A DNA stretch of 64,000 nt from Tritrichomonas musculus (taxonomy: Eukaryota; Parabasalia; Tritrichomonadida; Tritrichomonadidae). Within the stretch, counting starts at the first letter, position 1; every line of letters begins with the position of its first letter. The DNA lies in assembly GCA_039105265.1 (NCBI GenBank), contig JAPFFF010000066.1, positions 1 through 64,000 on the forward strand, in the 5' to 3' direction. The notes below the pieces were generated by a model that saw only the letters and a list, made by a program, of their open reading frames with translations, had not been told where the DNA came from and did no database searches. The position numbers were made by a program, and so were the translations under genes. Positions 29,501 to 41,181 of the stretch are shown in pieces.

Positions 29501-32500
29501 GGGCGATGAGCATTCTGCACGCTAAGAAACATCGGAAATTACTTGTGGCTAGCGATGTTTACCATGACCTGCACGGTTCCTTGTGCATGAAATGCAAGGA
29601 CTTCGTTGGTAGAGACAAAGCTACAGTCAAACAGCATACCAACAGATCACATCCCCAGGCCAATGTTGAAGGTCATCGGGTTCAGGCAATCGACATCAGT
29701 ATATCCGTTAATTGGCTTTCGCCTGAAACCGATGACGATGAAATTCGTGAAGCCAACACTGACCTGGAGAGAATCAAGATTGTGAGGAGTGAGAACAGAG
29801 TCACTCAAGATGATGAGAGACAGATGCCAGTGCAACCTCGGGCAGACGAATCGGTGGATCTCCAAGTGATGGAAGATCGTCGTCGCGGGGAAGACTCACG
29901 CAGACGGAGACGACAGGCTGGGTTCATACCTGCCAACGAGAGACTACCTGAGGCGCACTTGCATTCAGTCTCTTCATCTAGCGAAGAAGATACTCACACA
30001 ATTGATGAACATCCGGCTCACCCAGCGTCAGCTTCGATCGTGGACATTGAGAGTTGCCTGTCCAAAGCTGAGAATTGGAAGTCGAGGTGCATGAAGGAAG
30101 ATGATGATTTCGTGCACCTCCCGAAGCTGTGGGGTGACCGTTTAGCGAAACACAGGAAAAAGTTCGAAGAAGTGTTTAACAGTGAAGTCAAGGATGTTCT
30201 CAATTGGTATAATGAAGCTATTTACCTCTCTGACTCTTTGGAAAAGAGCAGCCGAATGCTTCTCTGCGAAGGGATGATTTCGAAAATCATTCTCATTCTA
30301 CGGAAGTCGATTAGGAAGTTCGTTCGTTCGGCTCGGAGAGGTTCAGATAAGATTCGTCGCCCGCATTCCTTGGAGACACCGATTCAGATGAAGTCGGCCT
30401 CCAAATTCATCGCTGGTATTGAACTCCTGCATTCCCGTATTCACATCACTGATGAAGATCTCGATCAACCTCAACGTAATGTCATCGCAGACATCAAAGA
30501 GAAGCTTGTTCGCTTTCTGTCACAGGCTCCTTTGGAGTTCTCTCAACTTCTTGGGAGTGGTGACTTGGACTCAATTGACGGTTTGATTTACGATGAGCAT
30601 TACGATGAAAGGATGAAATTCATACGTGCCAAGCTAGAGGAATTGGAGATTCTCAACAACTCTCCTTCCTCGCTTGGCTACAAGAAGTTCCTTCAGAAAT
30701 TCTACGCTGAAGACGCCAAACGTACACTCGACTGGTTCGTGTTGAACGACGACACACCGGAATGTGTCGTCCCAGTCGAAGATTTCGAGAACGTGTACGG
30801 GTCCTCGTGGAGCGATGCTGCTGCTCTCGGGGATGACCCAGATGGTGTTTACACTCTTCAGCGCAGAATTTCATCGAATAATTCTGATGAACTCAAATCA
30901 CTCATCCTCAACGAAGAAGCTATTCTCAAAGCGGTCAGATCGAGATCCAATCTGTCTGCCGTCGGATGCGACGGCATTTCAAATGGTGTGTGGAAGGTTG
31001 GCGGGAGTGTCACGGCGACGATCATCAAGAATGTGTTGTGTTGCATGCTTGACACGGGTCTCTTTCCGGAGGTGTTGAAAATGAACAAAACCGTCATGTT
31101 GTTTAAGAAAGGAGACCCTGACGACGCCCATTCGTGGCGTCCTATCACCATCACTCCGACGATTTATCGGATGCTGATGTGTCACATCAGCCGCTCGCTT
31201 CAAACGCTGAATTCAAAACATAGGTTCATATCACCGAGTCAGAAAGGATTCATGCGTATTCCAGCTGGGGCGGCTGAGCATGCAACTGTGGTTGATGAGA
31301 TGATACACGATGCTGCACGGAACCAAAAGTCACTCTACATCACGACGATCGACTTTTCTGATGCATTTGGTTCCGTACCACATAAACTTATTAAAAAGAA
31401 TCTTACAGACATTGGCTTTGATCTTTCTTTTGTTAAAACGATTATTAATTCGTACAGAGACTCTTCGACAAAGATCATCAGCAACAACAGACGATCTAAT
31501 TCTATCTGTTTTCGCAAAGGCGTCAAGCAAGGTTGTCCGCTGAGTCCGACGTTATTCAACATTTGTATCGAACCTCTCCTCGCGCGGTTGAACGCTTGCA
31601 AGGAGGACGGTTATCATTGGTTGGACTCAGCGACAACCGTTCAAGCTTACGCCGATGACATAATCGTGTTCTCGGACTCGGAAGTCGGGATGAAGAACTT
31701 GCTTTCGGTCGTGGAGCACTTCTGCAGTTATGCAGGCGACATGAAGATCAACTGCAAGAAGTGCCACGCTTTCACATACATTGCTCACAATGGTTCTCGC
31801 AGTGTGTTGAACGACAACTTCACCATTGCTGGAGGACGTATTGATAACATCAGTATTCAGAACAATACAACGTATCTCGGACTTCCAATCGCGTGCAAAT
31901 CTTCGCAGCGTAAACATCACGTTTTTCGGCGAATCGAAGACATGACGAAGGACGTCATTCGAATTACTGGCAGCGCTCTTCGGTTCACACAGGCGGTTGA
32001 CGCCATCAAACGGTTCGTGATTCCCAAGATTGACTACGAACTGATGGCGAACACAGCACCGACAAATTGCCTCAGTCGCTTAGATGAACTCATTCGGGGC
32101 AAACTGTCCAAAATGATCGGTGCTGCTGGTATTCCAACCGCCTGGTTCTACACGACGAAAAACGATGGCGGTCTTTACATACAGAAACTCACAGATCGCC
32201 AGAAAGCTCTCACTATCAGACTCTACATTGCTTTGATGGAGTCTAACGATAAAAGCATCCGTGATATGGTCAAGGCTTCTGATGAAGCCGAGATCATCTT
32301 CAGGGATGCTACCATCGACTTGACTTCACCGTTCTTGCACCTAAAAGTTAAAGACAATGGTGCGTTAGATGCAAAGCGTAACCGCGGGACGTCGAACATC
32401 TTAGCCCGATGTGTTAAAGCTTTGCACGACGCTAACATGGGTCTGATACTCAAAGATGATATGTTTACGCTCAAAGATCTGAATAGTAATGTCACATATG

Positions 32501-33702
32501 ATGTTAACACCTCTAATGTTGTTAAACACATCATGAAAGTCATGAGTGACCGTTACTATTCAGATCTTTGTCAGCACAAGATGAGAGGACATACATTCAC
32601 GACATTGAAAAACTCACCATTGAGCAACTACTTCATGAAGCCCAATGCTTTGATGGCGGACTCTGTTGTCAGATTCGCTATCAAAGCACGTACGAATACG
32701 CTCATGACAGCATCACTTGCTGCTCACAGAAACCCTCAAATGAGTAACCGTTGCACTCGTTGTGGACAGATTGAAACTCTCAATCACATCTTAAACGGGT
32801 GCAAGCGGTGCAAACACAAATTCACAAAGAGACACGACGAAGTTGTCAAGGTACTTTGCAAGTACCTTACCGAAAAGAAGAGAGTCATCGTGCATTGTAA
32901 CCAAAGTGTTCGTGGACGCAGCAACGAACACATCACTGGTGACTCTGCTTCTCTCAGACCAGATGTATGGTGGTGGGACGGTGACCAGCTGAAGATAGCT
33001 GAATTCACCATCCCATACGGAATGTTATCTGGCGATGATGATGAATCCACCTTAGTCATACGACGCAGAGAGAAGTTGAACAAGTACCAGAAGCTTGTCG
33101 ATGATTGCAGAAACCAGTTGAACTGCAATGTGTCGCTATTTGTGTTCATTGTCTCCTCCCTCGGTGCAATACCCGATGACACCATCAATGAACTCAAGAA
33201 AGTGACAGTCACGACCAAAGACGCACTCAAACTTGCATGGAGGATGGTAGCAGCCGCTTTACGGGAATCTATGATATTGTACATTGATACTAAGATTAAG
33301 AAGAGGGTTAACGACAACAATGAAGATGAAGATAACGATAACGATAACGATAATGGTAACGATTATGATAACGATGTTGAAAATGTTAATGTTCTTGATA
33401 CTGATGGTGACGATGATTCTAATGATCTCAATGATACTAGCTCCAATGTTACCGACGGGGAGTCCGCAGACGATGAGTACAACTCTGTCAACATCCTGGA
33501 CGACGAAGAATGGCGGGAACTCATTGATGCAAGTGCGGATGTTGACAGGTCGGGCCCCCCGTCTGAGCTTGACACTACTGATGATGAAACTGACGTACTG
33601 GAAAATCCAGGCACCACCCCACTATGGAACCAAACTCAAGGTGCCGACCCTGCCTCCGCTACCGAAGAGGAGGGAGTCCAACACTCCTCTTCTGAATTTT
33701 AG
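26535..33702 (+). pseudogene. R2-like LINE polyprotein, copy 5 (frame broken in the repeat array)
   Basis: The start, the N-terminal region and everything from the zinc fingers to the stop match copy 4, including its GTA variant and repeat order. Inside the repeats the frame closes at 28161-28163. Compared with copy 4 there is a deletion of about 20 nt near 28150 and three separate 3-nt deletions within the next 100 nt, 29 nt in total. The downstream 1700 or so codons are open in another frame and include YADD at 31648-31659. Without frameshifting this copy would make only the N-terminal 542 residues. Four indels in about 110 nt against none in the other 7 kb is odd, and an error of assembly in the repeats is a real alternative to a true mutation. 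Confidence 0.88.
27630..28680 (+). repeat. 54-bp coding repeats, copy 5 (same order as copy 4, 29 nt missing)
   Basis: The array follows copy 4 unit by unit but is 1051 nt long because of four small deletions between about 28148 and 28250, which break the frame. Confidence 0.92.
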
Positions 33703-33843
33703 GCAGACTTTTTTGTTGGGGCCCGCCCCTTTTATTTTATTGTGAGTGAATCATCACTCTCGTTTATTAGTATTTTATACTTACTCTAATGATTAATAAA
33801 CGAATTTACCACACGGGAGGAGATTTTTTTTTAGTTTTCATAT
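33703..33843 (+). promoter_or_regulatory. Spacer copy 5 / copy 6
   Basis: Unchanged relative to the first spacer although copy 5 has a broken frame; inverted repeat 33760-33803, AATAAA 33795-33800, T-run from 33824. Confidence 0.7.
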
Positions 33844-36800
33844 ATGCTTTTTTGCACGACCAAACCTAGATTTTCCGAATTAGCACTCGACGCTGATTCG
33901 ATTGATACCAAAATTGATGATTTTGGTGGAAATTTTTCTGATGATGATGGAAATGGAACACCCGAATTTCGCAGTTTTTCGCCTCAAATTAGTACAGTAG
34001 ATAGCCCTTTCAATATAAATTACAACAAACTCGCTACTTCTCCAATATCTCGCCACTCAAGAGAGATCAATTCAAAGACGCACCAAAACGGGGACCAGTT
34101 TGCCCCGAACTCAACTCAATCAAATACACAGCCTCGATATGTTCCAAATGTTCCTCATAATCTTCCCTCGCAATACTCACTCACAGATCGAATTTCATAT
34201 CCTACGGAGCAGCGGCACCCGCCGGTTGGACCTGCTCCTATCAACATACGGAGTACCTCACAGAGCGATTCCAACGTTTCCCCAGACTTTTCAGATTCCG
34301 AAGAATTTAGATCAGATGCGCATCTAAGTGATTCTACGAGCCGACCAAATTGCGCCAGAAATCTCATAGTTCCTAATACACAAAGGACGACAGAGGTACT
34401 CCTGCAGTCAGGAGTACACTATAATCCGACGAATCCAGAGGGTGGTCAGAACCCCTCTTGGTTCGTCATTACGAGCGATCCTTCACTGGCTGCCCGTTCC
34501 CCTCTGAGTTACCTTGCAAAGGATAAGTCAGTTGAAGGTGTATTGGTTGCCCGAGGACAAATGATCATTTCGAATGGGCAACCAATACTCGACCGAAACC
34601 GCCCGGCAGTACCTGCATCAGATGCAGAACTCAGCCAGAAGGTGCTCCTCCCTGAGACCTTCGTCCATCCGAGCACGGTTCCGGCGGTTCCATTCAATTT
34701 TTGCTCCTTCCCACGTTCGCCTTTTGTTTCCCATGTATACAATGTATTAAACTCGCTGGCGGTCTCATTCTCGTGCAACATCGGTTGCAATAATCACTTC
34801 ACCGACTTTTCAAATCACATGTCAGTCATGAATACCAATATGTTCAATGTTAATAATAGTAATAGTTTCACTAATAATAGTTTCATTAATAATAATATCT
34901 CTAACTATAATGTTTCTCATAACAATGTTAATCTTGTTCATCATAGCGTTGACGTCGACAACCAGACTGTCGAGTCAACTGCTCATGTAGCTCACCACAG
35001 CGTTGACGTCGACAATCGGGTTGTCGCGTCAATGGCTCATGTTGCTCATCATAGCGTTGACGTCGACAATCAGATTGTCGCGTCAACGGCACACGTGGTA
35101 CATCATAATGTTGACGTTGACAATCAGATTGTCAAGTCAACAGCCCACGTCGCTCATCATTCTGTTGACGTTGACTATCAGACTGTCAAGTCAACAGCCC
35201 TCGTTGCTAATCATTCTGTTGACGTTGACAATCAGATTGTCAAGTCAACAGCCCACGTCGCTCATCACGCTGTTGACGTCGACAATCAGATTGTCGCGTC
35301 AACGGCACACGTGGTACATCATAATGTTGACGTTGACAATCAGATTGTCAAGTCAACAGCCCACGTCGCTCATCATTCTGTTGACGTTGACTATCAGACT
35401 GTCAAGTCAACAGCCCTCGTTGCTAATCATTCTGTTGACGTTGACAATCAGATTGTCAAGTCAACAGCCCACGTCGCTCATCACGCTGTTGACGTTGACA
35501 ATCAGACTGTCAAGTCAACAGCTCACGTCGCTCATCACACTGTTGACGTTGACAATCAAACTGTCAAGTCAACAGCTCACGTCGCTCATCACGCTGTTGA
35601 CGTTGACAATCAGATTGTCAAATCAACAGCTCACGTCGCTCATCACGCTGTCGACGTTGACAATCAGATTGTCAAGTCAACAGCTTACGTCGCTCATCAC
35701 GCTGTTGACGTTGACAATCAGATTGTCAAGTCAACAGCTCACGTCGCTCATCACGCTGTTGACGTTGACAATCAGATTGTCAAGTCAACAGCTCACGTCG
35801 CTCATCACGCTGTTGACGTTGACAATCAGATTGTCAAGTCAACAGCTCACGTCGCTCATCACGCTGTTGACGTTGACAATCGGGTTGTCGCGTCAACAGC
35901 TCACGTCACTCACCACAACGTTGACGTTGACAACCAAACCGTCACGTCAACGGCTCACATCACGCACCATTCTGTTGGCGTTGACGATCGGGTTGTCACG
36001 TCAACTGCTCACATCGATCATCATCAAGTAGTCACGAAGGAGAAATTATTCACATCAGTGATTGAGGTACCTAAGTTTGTGTTCGAGATCAATGAGAAAG
36101 TGGTTCCACTATTTACTCTCTCTGGAAACCATTCGTTGCTTAACACATTCTCAAACAATAATTTCCTCGGATCTCGAACCAACTCCTTAGGTACTCAAAC
36201 TACCAGTAACTCTTCTGGTACAAGCAGCGTTGTTAGTGGTGCTGAAGAGTTCACCGATGCTCATTCTCACTCTGAACACTCTGATCATTCCGATGATGAC
36301 AATCACGGTGGTAGTGATGATAATCCTTCTTCACCTGTGGGTGACAATGTTTCCATTGATTGGATCGTGAGCGAATTGGCTGGTGTGAAGACCAAAACAG
36401 ACATGAAGTCTCTCATTGATATCTTGCAGGTGGCAAACATCGACACTTCACCATTCGCAAACGTTAGCGACGTTGACACTCCTATCATTCTCCTCATGTA
36501 TCAGAAAGACAGATGGTTAGGAGTTGGGCAGTTTTACTGCCCTTGCTGCGACAAAACGTTTCCCACATGTGCGTCCTTGTCTTTTCACCTCAAATCGACG
36601 CACACGACGAATAACATTCCTCTGGAGCAAGCGGCGTTCGAGTACATTGTCGGCAGGAAGCTGAGGTGGAAGATCGATTCACCTCACCTTCCGCCTGACG
36701 CTTTTCACTATCGTACCATTCACGTTTGTCCGTGCAGCGACTGCGACTACTTGGTCAGCAGAGCGAACTCATTGAGCAGCCACATGGGCTCATCGCACCA

Positions 36801-39800
36801 GGACATGGAAGCGCTTAAACGTGAAGTTGGAGTCTTCTGGGCGATGAGCATTCTGCACGCTAAGAAACATCGGAAATTACTTGTGGCTAGCGATGTTTAC
36901 CATGACCTGCACGGTTCCTTGTGCATGAAATGCAAGGACTTCGTTGGTAGAGACAAAGCTACAGTCAAACAGCATACCAACAGATCACATCCCCAGGCCA
37001 ATGTTGAAGGTCATCGGGTTCAGGCAATCGACATCAGTATATCCGTTAATTGGCTTTCGCCTGAAACCGATGACGATGAAATTCGTGAAGCCAACACTGA
37101 CCTGGAGAGAATCAAGATTGTGAGGAGTGAGAACAGAGTCACTCAAGATGATGAGAGACAGATGCCAGTGCAACCTCGGGCAGACGAATCGGTGGATCTC
37201 CAAGTGATGGAAGATCGTCGTCGCGGGGAAGACTCACGCAGACGGAGACGACAGGCTGGGTTCATACCTGCCAACGAGAGACTACCTGAGGCGCACTTGC
37301 ATTCAGTCTCTTCATCTAGCGAAGAAGATACTCACACAATTGATGAACATCCGGCTCACCCAGCGTCAGCTTCGATCGTGGACATTGAGAGTTGCCTGTC
37401 CAAAGCTGAGAATTGGAAGTCGAGGTGCATGAAGGAAGATGATGATTTCGTGCACCTCCCGAAGCTGTGGGGTGACCGTTTAGCGAAACACAGGAAAAAG
37501 TTCGAAGAAGTGTTTAACAGTGAAGTCAAGGATGTTCTCAATTGGTATAATGAAGCTATTTACCTCTCTGACTCTTTGGAAAAGAGCAGCCGAATGCTTC
37601 TCTGCGAAGGGATGATTTCGAAAATCATTCTCATTCTACGGAAGTCGATTAGGAAGTTCGTTCGTTCGGCTCGGAGAGGTTCAGATAAGATTCGTCGCCC
37701 GCATTCCTTGGAGACACCGATTCAGATGAAGTCGGCCTCCAAATTCATCGCTGGTATTGAACTCCTGCATTCCCGTATTCACATCACTGATGAAGATCTC
37801 GATCAACCTCAACGTAATGTCATCGCAGACATCAAAGAGAAGCTTGTTCGCTTTCTGTCACAGGCTCCTTTGGAGTTCTCTCAACTTCTTGGGAGTGGTG
37901 ACTTGGACTCAATTGACGGTTTGATTTACGATGAGCATTACGATGAAAGGATGAAATTCATACGTGCCAAGCTAGAGGAATTGGAGATTCTCAACAACTC
38001 TCCTTCCTCGCTTGGCTACAAGAAGTTCCTTCAGAAATTCTACGCTGAAGACGCCAAACGTACACTCGACTGGTTCGTGTTGAACGACGACACACCGGAA
38101 TGTGTCGTCCCAGTCGAAGATTTCGAGAACGTGTACGGGTCCTCGTGGAGCGATGCTGCTGCTCTCGGGGATGACCCAGATGGTGTTTACACTCTTCAGC
38201 GCAGAATTTCATCGAATAATTCTGATGAACTCAAATCACTCATCCTCAACGAAGAAGCTATTCTCAAAGCGGTCAGATCGAGATCCAATCTGTCTGCCGT
38301 CGGATGCGACGGCATTTCAAATGGTGTGTGGAAGGTTGGCGGGAGTGTCACGGCGACGATCATCAAGAATGTGTTGTGTTGCATGCTTGACACGGGTCTC
38401 TTTCCGGAGGTGTTGAAAATGAACAAAACCGTCATGTTGTTTAAGAAAGGAGACCCTGACGACGCCCATTCGTGGCGTCCTATCACCATCACTCCGACGA
38501 TTTATCGGATGCTGATGTGTCACATCAGCCGCTCGCTTCAAACGCTGAATTCAAAACATAGGTTCATATCACCGAGTCAGAAAGGATTCATGCGTATTCC
38601 AGCTGGGGCGGCTGAGCATGCAACTGTGGTTGATGAGATGATACACGATGCTGCACGGAACCAAAAGTCACTCTACATCACGACGATCGACTTTTCTGAT
38701 GCATTTGGTTCCGTACCACATAAACTTATTAAAAAGAATCTTACAGACATTGGCTTTGATCTTTCTTTTGTTAAAACGATTATTAATTCGTACAGAGACT
38801 CTTCGACAAAGATCATCAGCAACAACAGACGATCTAATTCTATCTGTTTTCGCAAAGGCGTCAAGCAAGGTTGTCCGCTGAGTCCGACGTTATTCAACAT
38901 TTGTATCGAACCTCTCCTCGCGCGGTTGAACGCTTGCAAGGAGGACGGTTATCATTGGTTGGACTCAGCGACAACCGTTCAAGCTTACGCCGATGACATA
39001 ATCGTGTTCTCGGACTCGGAAGTCGGGATGAAGAACTTGCTTTCGGTCGTGGAGCACTTCTGCAGTTATGCAGGCGACATGAAGATCAACTGCAAGAAGT
39101 GCCACGCTTTCACATACATTGCTCACAATGGTTCTCGCAGTGTGTTGAACGACAACTTCACCATTGCTGGAGGACGTATTGATAACATCAGTATTCAGAA
39201 CAATACAACGTATCTCGGACTTCCAATCGCGTGCAAATCTTCGCAGCGTAAACATCACGTTTTTCGGCGAATCGAAGACATGACGAAGGACGTCATTCGA
39301 ATTACTGGCAGCGCTCTTCGGTTCACACAGGCGGTTGACGCCATCAAACGGTTCGTGATTCCCAAGATTGACTACGAACTGATGGCGAACACAGCACCGA
39401 CAAATTGCCTCAGTCGCTTAGATGAACTCATTCGGGGCAAACTGTCCAAAATGATCGGTGCTGCTGGTATTCCAACCGCCTGGTTCTACACGACGAAAAA
39501 CGATGGCGGTCTTTACATACAGAAACTCACAGATCGCCAGAAAGCTCTCACTATCAGACTCTACATTGCTTTGATGGAGTCTAACGATAAAAGCATCCGT
39601 GATATGGTCAAGGCTTCTGATGAAGCCGAGATCATCTTCAGGGATGCTACCATCGACTTGACTTCACCGTTCTTGCACCTAAAAGTTAAAGACAATGGTG
39701 CGTTAGATGCAAAGCGTAACCGCGGGACGTCGAACATCTTAGCCCGATGTGTTAAAGCTTTGCACGACGCTAACATGGGTCTGATACTCAAAGATGATAT

Positions 39801-41040
39801 GTTTACGCTCAAAGATCTGAATAGTAATGTCACATATGATGTTAACACCTCTAATGTTGTTAAACACATCATGAAAGTCATGAGTGACCGTTACTATTCA
39901 GATCTTTGTCAGCACAAGATGAGAGGACATACATTCACGACATTGAAAAACTCACCATTGAGCAACTACTTCATGAAGCCCAATGCTTTGATGGCGGACT
40001 CTGTTGTCAGATTCGCTATCAAAGCACGTACGAATACGCTCATGACAGCATCACTTGCTGCTCACAGAAACCCTCAAATGAGTAACCGTTGCACTCGTTG
40101 TGGACAGATTGAAACTCTCAATCACATCTTAAACGGGTGCAAGCGGTGCAAACACAAATTCACAAAGAGACACGACGAAGTTGTCAAGGTACTTTGCAAG
40201 TACCTTACCGAAAAGAAGAGAGTCATCGTGCATTGTAACCAAAGTGTTCGTGGACGCAGCAACGAACACATCACTGGTGACTCTGCTTCTCTCAGACCAG
40301 ATGTATGGTGGTGGGACGGTGACCAGCTGAAGATAGCTGAATTCACCATCCCATACGGAATGTTATCTGGCGATGATGATGAATCCACCTTAGTCATACG
40401 ACGCAGAGAGAAGTTGAACAAGTACCAGAAGCTTGTCGATGATTGCAGAAACCAGTTGAACTGCAATGTGTCGCTATTTGTGTTCATTGTCTCCTCCCTC
40501 GGTGCAATACCCGATGACACCATCAATGAACTCAAGAAAGTGACAGTCACGACCAAAGACGCACTCAAACTTGCATGGAGGATGGTAGCAGCCGCTTTAC
40601 GGGAATCTATGATATTGTACATTGATACTAAGATTAAGAAGAGGGTTAACGACAACAATGAAGATGAAGATAACGATAACGATAACGATAATGGTAACGA
40701 TTATGATAACGATGTTGAAAATGTTAATGTTCTTGATACTGATGGTGACGATGATTCTAATGATCTCAATGATACTAGCTCCAATGTTACCGACGGGGAG
40801 TCCGCAGACGATGAGTACAACTCTGTCAACATCCTGGACGACGAAGAATGGCGGGAACTCATTGATGCAAGTGCGGATGTTGACAGGTCGGGCCCCCCGT
40901 CTGAGCTTGACACTACTGATGATGAAACTGACGTACTGGAAAATCCAGGCACCACCCCACTATGGAACCAAACTCAAGGTGCCGACCCTGCCTCCGCTAC
41001 CGAAGAGGAGGGAGTCCAACACTCCTCTTCTGAATTTTAG
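33844..41040 (+). CDS. R2-like LINE polyprotein, copy 6 (intact, 2398 aa)
   Basis: The frame is complete and the predicted protein looks identical to that of copy 2, with the same 20 repeat units in the same order. At the DNA level it differs from copy 2 at the two silent positions that separate copies 1, 4, 5 and 6 (T and T) from copies 2, 3 and 7-9 (A and C). It therefore combines a copy-2-type repeat array with a copy-4-type 3' half, as expected after gene conversion or unequal exchange within the array. YADD is at 38986-38997. Confidence 0.95.
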   Translation: MLFCTTKPRFSELALDADSIDTKIDDFGGNFSDDDGNGTPEFRSFSPQISTVDSPFNINYNKLATSPISRHSREINSKTHQNGDQFAPNSTQSNTQPRYVPNVPHNLPSQYSLTDRISYPTEQRHPPVGPAPINIRSTSQSDSNVSPDFSDSEEFRSDAHLSDSTSRPNCARNLIVPNTQRTTEVLLQSGVHYNPTNPEGGQNPSWFVITSDPSLAARSPLSYLAKDKSVEGVLVARGQMIISNGQPILDRNRPAVPASDAELSQKVLLPETFVHPSTVPAVPFNFCSFPRSPFVSHVYNVLNSLAVSFSCNIGCNNHFTDFSNHMSVMNTNMFNVNNSNSFTNNSFINNNISNYNVSHNNVNLVHHSVDVDNQTVESTAHVAHHSVDVDNRVVASMAHVAHHSVDVDNQIVASTAHVVHHNVDVDNQIVKSTAHVAHHSVDVDYQTVKSTALVANHSVDVDNQIVKSTAHVAHHAVDVDNQIVASTAHVVHHNVDVDNQIVKSTAHVAHHSVDVDYQTVKSTALVANHSVDVDNQIVKSTAHVAHHAVDVDNQTVKSTAHVAHHTVDVDNQTVKSTAHVAHHAVDVDNQIVKSTAHVAHHAVDVDNQIVKSTAYVAHHAVDVDNQIVKSTAHVAHHAVDVDNQIVKSTAHVAHHAVDVDNQIVKSTAHVAHHAVDVDNRVVASTAHVTHHNVDVDNQTVTSTAHITHHSVGVDDRVVTSTAHIDHHQVVTKEKLFTSVIEVPKFVFEINEKVVPLFTLSGNHSLLNTFSNNNFLGSRTNSLGTQTTSNSSGTSSVVSGAEEFTDAHSHSEHSDHSDDDNHGGSDDNPSSPVGDNVSIDWIVSELAGVKTKTDMKSLIDILQVANIDTSPFANVSDVDTPIILLMYQKDRWLGVGQFYCPCCDKTFPTCASLSFHLKSTHTTNNIPLEQAAFEYIVGRKLRWKIDSPHLPPDAFHYRTIHVCPCSDCDYLVSRANSLSSHMGSSHQDMEALKREVGVFWAMSILHAKKHRKLLVASDVYHDLHGSLCMKCKDFVGRDKATVKQHTNRSHPQANVEGHRVQAIDISISVNWLSPETDDDEIREANTDLERIKIVRSENRVTQDDERQMPVQPRADESVDLQVMEDRRRGEDSRRRRRQAGFIPANERLPEAHLHSVSSSSEEDTHTIDEHPAHPASASIVDIESCLSKAENWKSRCMKEDDDFVHLPKLWGDRLAKHRKKFEEVFNSEVKDVLNWYNEAIYLSDSLEKSSRMLLCEGMISKIILILRKSIRKFVRSARRGSDKIRRPHSLETPIQMKSASKFIAGIELLHSRIHITDEDLDQPQRNVIADIKEKLVRFLSQAPLEFSQLLGSGDLDSIDGLIYDEHYDERMKFIRAKLEELEILNNSPSSLGYKKFLQKFYAEDAKRTLDWFVLNDDTPECVVPVEDFENVYGSSWSDAAALGDDPDGVYTLQRRISSNNSDELKSLILNEEAILKAVRSRSNLSAVGCDGISNGVWKVGGSVTATIIKNVLCCMLDTGLFPEVLKMNKTVMLFKKGDPDDAHSWRPITITPTIYRMLMCHISRSLQTLNSKHRFISPSQKGFMRIPAGAAEHATVVDEMIHDAARNQKSLYITTIDFSDAFGSVPHKLIKKNLTDIGFDLSFVKTIINSYRDSSTKIISNNRRSNSICFRKGVKQGCPLSPTLFNICIEPLLARLNACKEDGYHWLDSATTVQAYADDIIVFSDSEVGMKNLLSVVEHFCSYAGDMKINCKKCHAFTYIAHNGSRSVLNDNFTIAGGRIDNISIQNNTTYLGLPIACKSSQRKHHVFRRIEDMTKDVIRITGSALRFTQAVDAIKRFVIPKIDYELMANTAPTNCLSRLDELIRGKLSKMIGAAGIPTAWFYTTKNDGGLYIQKLTDRQKALTIRLYIALMESNDKSIRDMVKASDEAEIIFRDATIDLTSPFLHLKVKDNGALDAKRNRGTSNILARCVKALHDANMGLILKDDMFTLKDLNSNVTYDVNTSNVVKHIMKVMSDRYYSDLCQHKMRGHTFTTLKNSPLSNYFMKPNALMADSVVRFAIKARTNTLMTASLAAHRNPQMSNRCTRCGQIETLNHILNGCKRCKHKFTKRHDEVVKVLCKYLTEKKRVIVHCNQSVRGRSNEHITGDSASLRPDVWWWDGDQLKIAEFTIPYGMLSGDDDESTLVIRRREKLNKYQKLVDDCRNQLNCNVSLFVFIVSSLGAIPDDTINELKKVTVTTKDALKLAWRMVAAALRESMILYIDTKIKKRVNDNNEDEDNDNDNDNGNDYDNDVENVNVLDTDGDDDSNDLNDTSSNVTDGESADDEYNSVNILDDEEWRELIDASADVDRSGPPSELDTTDDETDVLENPGTTPLWNQTQGADPASATEEEGVQHSSSEF
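34939..36018 (+). repeat. 20 x 54-bp coding repeats, copy 6
   Basis: The order and amino-acid sequence of units are the same as in copy 2, including the single unit with GTCGAC at the outer left arm and the unit ending in AYVA. Confidence 0.94.
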
Positions 41041-41181
41041 GCAGACTTTTTTGTTGGGGCCCGCCCCTTTTATTTTATTGTGAGTGAATCATCACTCTCG
41101 TTTATTAGTATTTTATACTTACTCTAATGATTAATAAACGAATTTACCACACGGGAGGAGATTTTTTTTTAGTTTTCATAT
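41041..41181 (+). promoter_or_regulatory. Spacer copy 6 / copy 7
   Basis: Last spacer of the first type; inverted repeat 41098-41141, AATAAA 41133-41138, T-run from 41162. Confidence 0.7.

Noticed and set aside
27694-33702. Separate 2002-codon gene in copy 5
   Set aside because: It begins at a TTG in the shifted frame of the repeats; the first part is the shadow frame and the rest is simply the downstream part of the disrupted element protein.
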